64,000 nt of DNA from Kribbella qitaiheensis (GTDB lineage Bacteria > Actinomycetota > Actinomycetes > Propionibacteriales > Kribbellaceae). Each line of letters opens with the position of its first letter. The stretch's first letter is position 1. The position numbers were made by a program, and so were the translations under genes. The DNA lies in assembly GCF_014217565.1 (NCBI RefSeq), contig NZ_CP043661.1:3968001-4032000 (forward strand), given 5' to 3'. The notes under the pieces were generated by a model. That model was not told the origin of the DNA. It saw nothing but the letters and a program-made list of their open reading frames with translations, and searched no databases. Positions 8,387 through 18,367 of the stretch are shown here, piece by piece.

Positions 8387-9538
8387 ATGCGCGATCACGC
8401 TCAGCGGTTGCAGGGACTCGGGACGACGATCTTCGCCGAGATGTCGGCGCTCGCGGTCCGGACCAACTCGGTGAACCTCGGCCAGGGCTTCCCCGACACC
8501 GACGGCCCCGACTCGCTCCTGGAAGGCGCGATCGCGGCGATCCGCGCGGGCGCGAACCAGTACCCACCCGGCCGCGGCATCCCCGCGCTCCGGCAGGCGA
8601 TCGTCGATCATCAGCAGCGCTTCTACGGGCTGGTTTACGACCCGGATACCGAGGTCCTCGTCACCACCGGCGCCACCGAGGCGATCGCAGCCTCGCTGCT
8701 CGCCTACGTCGAACCGGGCGACGAAGTGATCGCCCTTGAGCCGTACTACGACTCGTACGCCGCCTGCATCGCCATGGCCGGCGGACACCGCGTACCCGTC
8801 ACCCTGCGCGCCCCCGACTTCCGGCTCGACCTCGACGAACTCCGGGCCGCGGTCACCCCGAAGACCAAGGTGCTGCTGATCAACTCGCCGCACAACCCGA
8901 CGGGCACCGTCCTCGACGACACCGAGCTGCGCGGGATCGCCGAGCTCGCCGTGGATCACGACCTGCTCGTCATCACCGACGAGGTCTACGAACACCTCAT
9001 CTTCGACGGACTCCAGCACCGCCCACTCACGTCGTACGACGGAATGGCGGAGCGCACCGTCTCGATCGGCAGCGCCGGCAAGACGTTCTCGGTCACCGGC
9101 TGGAAGATCGGCTGGGTCACCGGCACCCCCTCGGTCGTCACTGCCGTGAACACCGCCAAGCAGTTCCTCACTTACGTCTCCGGCGCCCCCTTCCAGCCGG
9201 CCGTCGCCGAAGCTCTTGCCTTGGGCAACGAATACTTCGACGATCTTCGCACCACCATGCAAGCCAAACGCGATCTGCTGTGTGACGGCCTCGCCTCCCT
9301 GGGCTTCGGCGTCCACCGCCCCCAAGGCACCTACTTCGTCACCACCGATGTCCGCCCCCTCGGCTACACCGACGGCGTCGACTTCTGCCGCATGCTCCCC
9401 GAGAAAACCGGCGTTGTAGCCATCCCCCACCAGGTCTTCTACGACAACGTGGACGCCGGCCGCCCCTTGGTCCGCTGGGCCTTCTGCAAAAAACCCGAGG
9501 TCCTAGAAGAAGCTTTAGCCCGCCTAACCAAACTCTGA
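8387..9538 (+). CDS. PLP-dependent class I/II aminotransferase
   Basis: This 383-residue fold-type I aminotransferase begins 21 nt after marR on the same strand. It shows the N-terminal NLGQGFPDTDGP, the cofactor asparagine in INSPHNPTGTV, the aspartate-tyrosine pair in ITDEVYEHL, and the Schiff-base lysine in SIGSAGKTFSVTGWKIGW. A substrate arginine lies near the C-terminus (LVRWAFCK). The sequence resembles the group containing N-succinyldiaminopimelate aminotransferase (DapC) and kynurenine/methionine aminotransferases. The exact substrate is not decided by sequence, and the adjacency to the drug pump may be accidental. Confidence 0.88.
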   Translation: MRDHAQRLQGLGTTIFAEMSALAVRTNSVNLGQGFPDTDGPDSLLEGAIAAIRAGANQYPPGRGIPALRQAIVDHQQRFYGLVYDPDTEVLVTTGATEAIAASLLAYVEPGDEVIALEPYYDSYAACIAMAGGHRVPVTLRAPDFRLDLDELRAAVTPKTKVLLINSPHNPTGTVLDDTELRGIAELAVDHDLLVITDEVYEHLIFDGLQHRPLTSYDGMAERTVSIGSAGKTFSVTGWKIGWVTGTPSVVTAVNTAKQFLTYVSGAPFQPAVAEALALGNEYFDDLRTTMQAKRDLLCDGLASLGFGVHRPQGTYFVTTDVRPLGYTDGVDFCRMLPEKTGVVAIPHQVFYDNVDAGRPLVRWAFCKKPEVLEEALARLTKL

Positions 9539-9584
9539 CCGCCGCTCCGGTCGTCGACGCAGGACATCCGGTCGCTATGAAGCG

Positions 9585-11510
9585 TCAGTCGTGCTGCGCC
9601 TGTGCGCCTCGGGTTGATAGAACAAGATCGGTGGCGGACCGAAGCCGAAGAACGTGTGCTGGTTGGGCGTCCGGGTCCTCAGGTGACCCCGCTCGTCCTG
9701 GTCGGCGGCGCCTTTCCGGATCCAGGTCCCGGTCCCGGTCCCGGTCCCGGTCCTGGTCCTGGTCTTTGGGGATGGGGTGGGTTCCGGTGTGGTCGATGTG
9801 GAAGGTGTAGCCGTGTTTGGTGGTCCATTCGAGGGTGTAGTTGTCGATGCGGCGCAGTTTCCAGTCGTCGTGGGTTTTGAGGCGGTGGCCGAATCGGCCT
9901 TGGGGTGCGAGGTTGTCGGTCGAGGTCTGGTTCGGGGGTCCTCCTGTCTTGTAGGGCTGGATGTGGTCGAGGTCGGTCGAGGCACTGCCTCCACCGGTGC
10001 CGGTGTGGTTGGGGGTGGTGCGGGTTTCGGTGGTGCCGTAGGGGAATTGTTCGATCGGATAGCGCTGGTTGACGTGGTCTGAGATGCGGTTGGGGATTTC
10101 GTAGGCGTGGACGCTGAGGGCGGTGTTCAGGTCGATGACGGGGCGGATGACGATGCGGTGGTGGCCGAGGAGTTCTGCCACTTGGTCAGTGTAGACAGCG
10201 CCGTAGCCTTCGACCCGGGCAACACCTTTGCCGGCGAGGAGGGTTTCGTCGGTGATGTGGAGGTTGACGACGGTCTGGTAGGTGCGCCGGCCGGGTTCGG
10301 GGCGGTCTTGGCGGGTGGCGTCGACCTTGCGGCGCAGTTCGAGGCGTGCGGCAGCGTCCATGCCCGCTCGGGCACGGTCGGGTACCGGTTCGGGTGGTTG
10401 TCCCGTACCGGGGCTGCCGCTCAGCAGTGGCGGTCGCTGACCGGGCGACCGGTCTGGTCGGTCTGGCCGAGTCGGATCGACGGAATCGTCACCAGGACGA
10501 CCACGTGCAGCGTCGTCGAGGGGCGTGGTAGTTGAGGGTTCGACCGGGAGCTGGATTGCGTGGTCGAGTGGATGGCCTGGGGTGTCGGGGTGCGGGTGGT
10601 CGCGGTCGGCCTCGTCGTCGGGGCCGGGTTCGGCAACAGCAACCTGCTGGTCGGTGTCCCCGTGCGCCTCGGTCTCCGGGTCATCGGCCTGCATGGCGGG
10701 CTCAGCAGCAGGCCTGCCAGTGGGCTCGGTAGTGGGCTGGGTAGTGGCGAGGTGTTGGGCGGCGGCGAGGAGGTCGGCAGCCAGGGCGGGATCGGACAGG
10801 AGACCGGCGGCTTTGGCGCGGCGCTGGTCGATGGTGCCGGTGTCACCGAGCGCGGCGAGGGCTGCGGCGAGCTGGGTGATGGTCGCGTACAACTGGATCA
10901 CATCACCGGTCGCGCCCTTCAAATACAGCTTGGTACTGCCGTGCTCATCGGTACGCCCGACCCACACACCGCGTTCTTTGGCCGATGCTTTGGCTTTCGC
11001 GTCGGCGGCTTCGGGGTCGGCCCGCCAGGACGCGGCTTTGATGATCTTCTGCAACTGCGCCAAGGTGACCGTGTCGACGAGATCAGCGACGCGCCGGTCC
11101 ACGATCGCCGCGGCTTCGGCGGACAGTTCGACGCATTCCTGGACGACCTGGAGTGCTCTCCAGCCGGTGGCGTGACCGGACTTCACGCGTTGCCAGGTCA
11201 AGGGGAACCGGTGGCGTAGCGCGACACACTGTCCGACGAACCTGGCTGCCGAGCCGGGTGAGCGGCCGATCATGACCCCGAATTCGGCGACGGCGAACTC
11301 GGCGATTTCGGGGTTGCCGTCGCCGCCGTAGACGCGGGCCTGTTCGCCGCCGGGGCGGCCGTGGCTACGGCCGGGTCGGGGGTGGAGGTCGGCGTGGTGC
11401 TGGGCGGTGAGGATCAGGTCGAGTTCACTTTGGCGCTGCTGCTCGTAGGCGGCTGAGGCCGCGGCGAGGGTCTGCGCGGCGTCGCAGTCAGTGAAGTCGG
11501 TGGCGAACAT
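9585..11510 (-). CDS. DUF222 / HNH endonuclease domain protein
   Basis: This is a 641-residue member of the large actinobacterial DUF222-HNH family. The N-terminal DUF222 helical region covers about residues 1-240 (CVALRHRFPLTWQRVKSGHATGWRALQVVQ). A long proline/acid-rich low-complexity linker covers about 260-390. The HNH core is near 520-560 (TDLDHIQPYKTGG, then TDNLAPQGRFGHRLKTHDDW). A hexanucleotide repeat encodes alternating aspartate-arginine near the C-terminus. The family's function is unknown, and many copies are thought to be spread by mobile introns or retain nuclease activity. No mobile-element ends are visible here. Confidence 0.88.
   Translation of the reverse strand: MFATDFTDCDAAQTLAAASAAYEQQRQSELDLILTAQHHADLHPRPGRSHGRPGGEQARVYGGDGNPEIAEFAVAEFGVMIGRSPGSAARFVGQCVALRHRFPLTWQRVKSGHATGWRALQVVQECVELSAEAAAIVDRRVADLVDTVTLAQLQKIIKAASWRADPEAADAKAKASAKERGVWVGRTDEHGSTKLYLKGATGDVIQLYATITQLAAALAALGDTGTIDQRRAKAAGLLSDPALAADLLAAAQHLATTQPTTEPTGRPAAEPAMQADDPETEAHGDTDQQVAVAEPGPDDEADRDHPHPDTPGHPLDHAIQLPVEPSTTTPLDDAARGRPGDDSVDPTRPDRPDRSPGQRPPLLSGSPGTGQPPEPVPDRARAGMDAAARLELRRKVDATRQDRPEPGRRTYQTVVNLHITDETLLAGKGVARVEGYGAVYTDQVAELLGHHRIVIRPVIDLNTALSVHAYEIPNRISDHVNQRYPIEQFPYGTTETRTTPNHTGTGGGSASTDLDHIQPYKTGGPPNQTSTDNLAPQGRFGHRLKTHDDWKLRRIDNYTLEWTTKHGYTFHIDHTGTHPIPKDQDQDRDRDRDRDLDPERRRRPGRAGSPEDPDAQPAHVLRLRSATDLVLSTRGAQAQHD
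9725..9766. repeat. Hexanucleotide microsatellite (GGTCCC/GGTCCT) in DUF222 gene
   Basis: Seven tandem 6-bp units (four GGTCCC, two GGTCCT and one GGTCTT) lie inside the 3' end of the DUF222 gene. Read on the coding strand they give alternating Asp-Gln and Asp-Arg pairs. Six-base units keep the frame, so copy-number change would only alter the length of the charged tail. Confidence 0.85.
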
Positions 11511-11518
11511 GTGTTCGA

Positions 11519-11893
11519 CTATACGCCGCCGTGAAGACCCGCAGCAAGCCGCCAGAGAGCCGCTTTCGCCTTATCCACAAGGGGAAACCTCACACTCGAC
11601 TCAGGCGAAGAACGGATATACAGGCAAGGCGGGCTTGTGACACTGAGCCAGTTTCCTGCCGCCTCGTGGATCTGTTCGGCATTCGCGGCCGGGATATCCT
11701 GGGCTGAGTAGAGCACCAGCGAGGCGATCTCCACGAAAGCTTCGAAGTCGGACGCCAAGCGCTCACGGCATCGTCGGCTTCGCCTCGATCGCGCCGGAGG
11801 CGAGCGCGATCGAACACTCATGGTCGGCGCGGTCGGCGCCATGGGCCGAGCAGACCGAGCGCGGTCATCTGACCGTGAGGCATCCGACCCCAC
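11519..11893 (-). CDS. Uncertain hypothetical ORF, possibly a gene remnant
   Basis: A 124-codon open frame lies just upstream of the DUF222 gene. The first 45 residues are arginine/serine-rich and look like out-of-frame noise. The rest (DFEAFVEIASLVLYSAQDIPAANAEQIHEAAG) looks more protein-like. No family was recognised and no ribosome site stands out. The 499-bp stretch 11511-12009 otherwise contains no recognisable gene, only the short direct repeat at 11942-12013. It may be a decayed gene. Confidence 0.25.
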   Translation of the reverse strand: MGSDASRSDDRARSARPMAPTAPTMSVRSRSPPARSRRSRRCRERLASDFEAFVEIASLVLYSAQDIPAANAEQIHEAAGNWLSVTSPPCLYIRSSPESSVRFPLVDKAKAALWRLAAGLHGGV

Positions 11894-11941
11894 AGCCGAT
11901 AGCGACCGATACGTTAACCATCACCCCGACCAGCAGCCTTT

Positions 11942-12013
11942 ACCTGCAAGGGCTATCGGCCTCGGAACACATTTCGCCGAGCTCGACCAAGAGCTCTCAC
12001 CTGCAAGGGCTAT
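11942..12013. repeat. Short direct repeat next to the ArsC-like gene
   Basis: ACCTGCAAGGGCTAT occurs at 11942-11956 and again at 11999-12013, 57 bp apart. Similarity extends more weakly about 17 bp further on one side. The second copy overlaps the stop codon of the ArsC/Spx-like gene. It looks like a local partial duplication of the gene's 3' end. Confidence 0.6.
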
Positions 12014-12363
12014 TGGTTCAGGAGGCGCGCGAGGGTTTCGGGGTCTCGGGCGATGGCTGTGGTGTTGTCGTCGGTGGTGATGATGGGGCGTTGGATGAGG
12101 ATGGGGTTGGCGACCATCGCTTCGATCCAGTCCTGGCGGTGGGGCTCGTCGCGAGGCAGGTCGCGGAGGGCAGCGGCGGCGGGTTCGTTCAGGCGAACTG
12201 CGTGCCAAGGGTCGAGGTTCAGACGGGTGAGGACTGCAGCGAACTCTTCGGCTGTGGGTGGGTCGTCGAGGTAGCGGCGGACTGTGTACTCGACGCCGGC
12301 CTCATCCAGGGCCGCAGTGGCGGCGCGGCATTTGGAGCAGGCTGGGTTGATCCAAATTTCCAC
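12010..12363 (-). CDS. ArsC/Spx-family thioredoxin-fold protein
   Basis: The product is 117 residues from a GTG at 12363, which overlaps the upstream stop by one base (TAGTG), so it is translationally coupled. The thioredoxin-like start VEIWINPACSKCRAA carries a CxxC pair, then YTVRRYLDDPPTAEEF, and the family's RPIITTDDNTTAIARDPE near the end, as in ArsC/YffB/Spx proteins. The longer open frame upstream is arginine-rich shadow sequence over the neighbouring gene and is rejected. Arsenate reductase activity is possible, but no ars genes are nearby. Confidence 0.85.
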   Translation of the reverse strand: MEIWINPACSKCRAATAALDEAGVEYTVRRYLDDPPTAEEFAAVLTRLNLDPWHAVRLNEPAAAALRDLPRDEPHRQDWIEAMVANPILIQRPIITTDDNTTAIARDPETLARLLNQ

Positions 12364-12914
12364 TAGCGACGGGCTTCCGCGAACCAGAGTTTGGTGGGGG
12401 TCTGGAGCATCAGGACGAGCAGGGCGACGTGCAGCGCGAGCCCGAGCAGGCCGCCGGGAAGAGCGCTGACGCTGCCGGCGATACCGAAGGCGGCGACGAC
12501 GATCAGCATCGTCCGGGCCCACGGGCGTTGGTTGCGCAGGAAGATCGCCGGCAGGAAGTAGGCGGCGCTGGAGAGCAGGGCGGCGACGAGGATCACGCCC
12601 CGAGCGTTCTCGTCGCCGGTCAGCATCTTCGCGATCGGCGCCCCGGCCGACGTCAGCGCGAACAGGCCGAGCAAGACGGAGAGCACACCCAGAGCCAGCG
12701 CGATCACCGACGCGATGGTCACCTGCTTGGGCGGACCCGAGTGGAGCTGCGAGTACGGATTCGGTCGGCCGAAGGACCCGCCGTACGGCGAAGGCGCCCC
12801 GCCACGAGGCACGGGAGGCAGGGCGGACGAACCGGACTGACCGAAGACGCCACCGTAGGGCCCCGGCCGGTCCTCGTCCCGCGGCGGCGGTGGGTCGCCG
12901 TACTGGTCACTCAT
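12363..12914 (-). CDS. Small proline-rich membrane protein, function unknown
   Basis: The 183-residue protein starts with about 65 hydrophilic residues rich in Pro, Gly and Ser (SPYGGSFGRPNPYSQ), followed by four hydrophobic segments (about 72-95, 105-125, 132-150, 152-172). Such N-terminal tails with four-helix membrane domains are common in actinobacterial proteins of unknown role. Its stop codon overlaps the ArsC/Spx-like start, implying coordinated expression. No function can be assigned. Confidence 0.8.
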   Translation of the reverse strand: MSDQYGDPPPPRDEDRPGPYGGVFGQSGSSALPPVPRGGAPSPYGGSFGRPNPYSQLHSGPPKQVTIASVIALALGVLSVLLGLFALTSAGAPIAKMLTGDENARGVILVAALLSSAAYFLPAIFLRNQRPWARTMLIVVAAFGIAGSVSALPGGLLGLALHVALLVLMLQTPTKLWFAEARR

Positions 12915-12986
12915 TGCCCTGGCAGTCCTTCCCTGAGCAGCACCGACCGCGCCGCTGCCGTCGATCCTCCCAGATCAGCCCAAAGC

Positions 12987-13011
12987 CGGGATCCCGTCAA
13001 GCAGGATCCCG
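12987..13011. terminator. Terminator downstream of clpB
   Basis: CGGGATCC and its complement form an 8-bp stem with a 9-nt loop, 9 bp beyond the clpB stop on the leftward strand. Confidence 0.65.
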
Positions 13012-13019
13012 ACCAAGGG

Positions 13020-15602
<2,583 letters not shown>

Positions 15603-15658
15603 CTGGTTCCAGCCTCTCAAGCTCAGTTACAGGTCCTACTAGAGACAACTTATCCAAA

Positions 15659-15679
15659 CTTGAGTCCATTCCGCTCAAC
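15659..15679. promoter_or_regulatory. HAIR element (HspR operator) upstream of clpB
   Basis: CTTGAGT-N7-GCTCAAC matches the actinobacterial HspR inverted-repeat consensus CTTGAGT-N7-ACTCAAG at all of the left arm and five of seven positions of the right arm. It lies 57 bp before the clpB start. The right-arm variant GCTCAAC is identical to that of the distal HAIR box upstream of dnaK. Confidence 0.85.
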
Positions 15680-15773
15680 TCTTAGAAAACCTGGGGATAA
15701 CTCAGGGTCGCCCAGCACCCACCGTGATCACCCGATCACCTCCCACCGACATTTCGACGGTCGGCTCCACCCG

Positions 15774-16436
15774 CTAGGTGCGTTGGCCGGCTGAGACCAG
15801 GCCGGTGTCGTAGGCCAGGATGACGGCCTGGACGCGGTCGCGGAGGCCGGTCTTGGCGAGCATCCGGCTGACGTGGGTCTTCACGGTGTGCTCGGTCAGG
15901 TGCAAGGCGGCCGCGATCTCGGCATTCGAGTTGCCCTTGGCAACCAGTACGAGGACCTCCCGCTCCCGCGCGGTGAGCACGTCCAGCCGCGCCACCACCG
16001 ACGGATCGAGCCGGTTGTCGGCGAACCGGTCGATCAGCCGCCTGGTCACCGGCGGCGCCAGCAACGCGTCGCCGTCCGCGATCACCCGGACGGCGTTGAT
16101 CAGCTCGTCCCGCGAGGAGCGCTTCAGCAGGAACCCGCTCGCCCCCGCCCGCAACGCGTCGTACACGTACTCGTCCAGATCGAAGGTGGTCAGGATCAGC
16201 ACCCGGGGCGCGTTCGGCCCGCCGACCAGCCGCCGGGTGGCCTCGATACCGTCCATGACAGGCATCCGGACGTCCATCAGGACCACGCTGAGATCGAGGA
16301 CGGCGGCCGCCTGGTGCAGCGCGTCGGCACCGTCGACGGCCTGCGCGGCCACCTCGATGTCCGGCTGTCCGTCCAGGATCATCGAGATCCCGTCCCGGAC
16401 CAGATCCTGGTCGTCGACCACCATCACCTTGATCAC
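15774..16436 (-). CDS. NarL/LuxR-type response regulator
   Basis: The 220-residue protein has a receiver domain with the acidic pocket (VDDQD), phospho-acceptor Asp in VVLMDVRMPVMDG (about residue 54) and a conserved Lys in LLKRSSRDEL. A C-terminal LuxR-type helix-turn-helix follows (LTAREREVLVLVAKGNSNAEIAAALHLTEHTVKTHVSRML). It overlaps the sensor kinase gene by 4 nt and is the only response regulator for the two tandem kinases upstream. Confidence 0.95.
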   Translation of the reverse strand: MIKVMVVDDQDLVRDGISMILDGQPDIEVAAQAVDGADALHQAAAVLDLSVVLMDVRMPVMDGIEATRRLVGGPNAPRVLILTTFDLDEYVYDALRAGASGFLLKRSSRDELINAVRVIADGDALLAPPVTRRLIDRFADNRLDPSVVARLDVLTAREREVLVLVAKGNSNAEIAAALHLTEHTVKTHVSRMLAKTGLRDRVQAVILAYDTGLVSAGQRT

Positions 16437-18367
16437 TCGGTCCTCTTCTCCATCGCCGTTTCCTGCTCAGGCACCGGGATCCACGCGCTCACGGTCGTGC
16501 CCCGGCCGGGTGCCGAATCGATCGTCAGCCGCCCGTCGTGGATCCGGACCCGCTCGCGCATCCCCGCCAGGCCGTGCCGCCCGCCTTCCCGCGCGACCTC
16601 GGGATCGAATCCGTGACCGTCGTCGGCCACCTCGACCATCAGCTCGTCGGCGCGCACGTCCAGCGTCACCGTCACCTTCGCCGCCTCCGCGTGCCGCACC
16701 ACGTTGGTCAACGCCTCCTGCACCAGCCTGTACGCCGTGAGCTGGTGCCCCTCGGGAAGGCCGCTCGTGTTGCCGTGCAGGTCGAGATCCACCTTCAGTT
16801 CATGGGACACGTCCTGTACCAGTTGCGGCAGCTCGGCCAGTCCCGGCTGCGGCGTCAATGCCGGATCAGCTAGGCCCTCCGAGTCACGCAGTGCCGACAG
16901 CATCCGGTCCAGCTCACTCAGCGCCCGCCGACCGGCGTCCCCGATCCGCTGGAACCCAGCAAGTACGTCCTGGTCGCCCCGCTCCAGCAGGTCCGGCCCG
17001 GTCTCTGCCTGGATCACCATCAGGTTCACCGCGTGCGCCACCACGTCGTGCAGGTCGCGCGCGATGTGCGACCGTTCGGTCAGCACCACCTGCGCCGCGT
17101 CCTGCTCCAGCGCCCGCCGCTCCAGCTCGGCTTCCCGGACAGCCCCTTCCCGCGTACGCCGGTACACCCTCGCCAGCAGACCGAACACCGTCGCCAGTGC
17201 GAGCACCAGCGACAGCGAGATCGGCCAGACCCGTTCGGCCACCCGGAAGTACTCGTAGCCGTAGTCCAGCGGGTGGCCGTAGTCGATGTCGAGGTCGACG
17301 TTCTTGGTCAGCACGGGGAAGAACCACAGCTGGATCTTCCAGTGCTCGATCGCCTGCCTGCTCAGCACCGGTACAGCGGTAAGCAGGACGACCGCGACCG
17401 GCACCGCCAGGAGGCGCCGTCCGTGTGAAGCCAACGAGAAGAGCGCGATGGCGAGTGCCACCAGCAGGAAGGTGATGTCGTCGGCTGCCCAGAAGGCAGG
17501 GATACTCACTGCCGCCAGCAGCACACACGGAACGATCGGCAGATACCGCCGCAGGACAAGGCTCAGCGGCATCGCCGCGATGGTGTAGACCAGCCAGTCG
17601 GGCGCCACCCACCAGTTGCCCATCGCCTGGCCACGACGGATGTCCAGCAATTGCAGCGCGGTCATGGCGATGGCCAGCATCGCGTCGAGCCACAGCACGT
17701 TCTCCCGACGAGCCGCGAACTGCCGCAGGCTCTCCAGCCAGTCGCCCGGAGTGCCGTGCCTGCCGATCACTGGCGCCTGCTTGCGGTACCGGCGTACGAG
17801 GAACGCTGTCAGCCAGACCGCGGCGAGGGCCACAGACAACCACCAGGGCCACTGCTGGTTCGTGAACCGGCTCACGTCCTCCGGCGCGATGCCGTGGGAG
17901 AAGCCAGGAACCATCTGGCCCTGGTATTCCACCAGGCCGCTCTGCGCGGTCCGATTGAAGGCGCTCGGAACCACGACCATCCAACCCCACGAAGCGAACA
18001 GGGGAAGACCTGCTACCACTCCTACGGCCGCAGCCACCGACGGCCAGGTCCCCAAGGCGGCGACAGACCACAGGGCCAGCGCACAACCACCGATGAGCAC
18101 CGCGTCGAACTCGCCCAGGATCAGAGCGACCAGGGCCGCTCCCATCATGACCACAGCGACCGGGATCGGCGCCACCCGCCGCAACGCGATCAGTGCCGGC
18201 GCAAGCGCGACCAGGATCACCAGTGGCAGGTCGCCGTACGACCAGCCCGCGGACGGATGCCAGGTGCGTGCCAGTGAGACCACCAGCCCGGTCAAGGCCA
18301 GTGCGAGGTCGACGCCCGTGGCCCGGCGGGCGCCTGTCGACAGCGCGGTCTGCTCGGAGATCGTCAT
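16433..18367 (-). CDS. Sensor histidine kinase (HisKA_3), second of a tandem pair
   Basis: The start is the ATG at 18367 (MTISEQTALST), inside an ATGA overlap with the preceding kinase gene; the longer open frame is shadow. The 644-residue product has two similar membrane blocks (about residues 20-125 and 190-310) and a third cluster before the kinase core. The phospho-acceptor H-box is RDLHDVVAHAVNLMVIQAETG, and the HATPase domain has LVQEALTNVVRHA and DDGHGFDPE. It is highly similar to its neighbour. The signal sensed is unknown; NarL-type pairs in actinobacteria often sense envelope stress. Confidence 0.93.
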   Translation of the reverse strand: MTISEQTALSTGARRATGVDLALALTGLVVSLARTWHPSAGWSYGDLPLVILVALAPALIALRRVAPIPVAVVMMGAALVALILGEFDAVLIGGCALALWSVAALGTWPSVAAAVGVVAGLPLFASWGWMVVVPSAFNRTAQSGLVEYQGQMVPGFSHGIAPEDVSRFTNQQWPWWLSVALAAVWLTAFLVRRYRKQAPVIGRHGTPGDWLESLRQFAARRENVLWLDAMLAIAMTALQLLDIRRGQAMGNWWVAPDWLVYTIAAMPLSLVLRRYLPIVPCVLLAAVSIPAFWAADDITFLLVALAIALFSLASHGRRLLAVPVAVVLLTAVPVLSRQAIEHWKIQLWFFPVLTKNVDLDIDYGHPLDYGYEYFRVAERVWPISLSLVLALATVFGLLARVYRRTREGAVREAELERRALEQDAAQVVLTERSHIARDLHDVVAHAVNLMVIQAETGPDLLERGDQDVLAGFQRIGDAGRRALSELDRMLSALRDSEGLADPALTPQPGLAELPQLVQDVSHELKVDLDLHGNTSGLPEGHQLTAYRLVQEALTNVVRHAEAAKVTVTLDVRADELMVEVADDGHGFDPEVAREGGRHGLAGMRERVRIHDGRLTIDSAPGRGTTVSAWIPVPEQETAMEKRTE

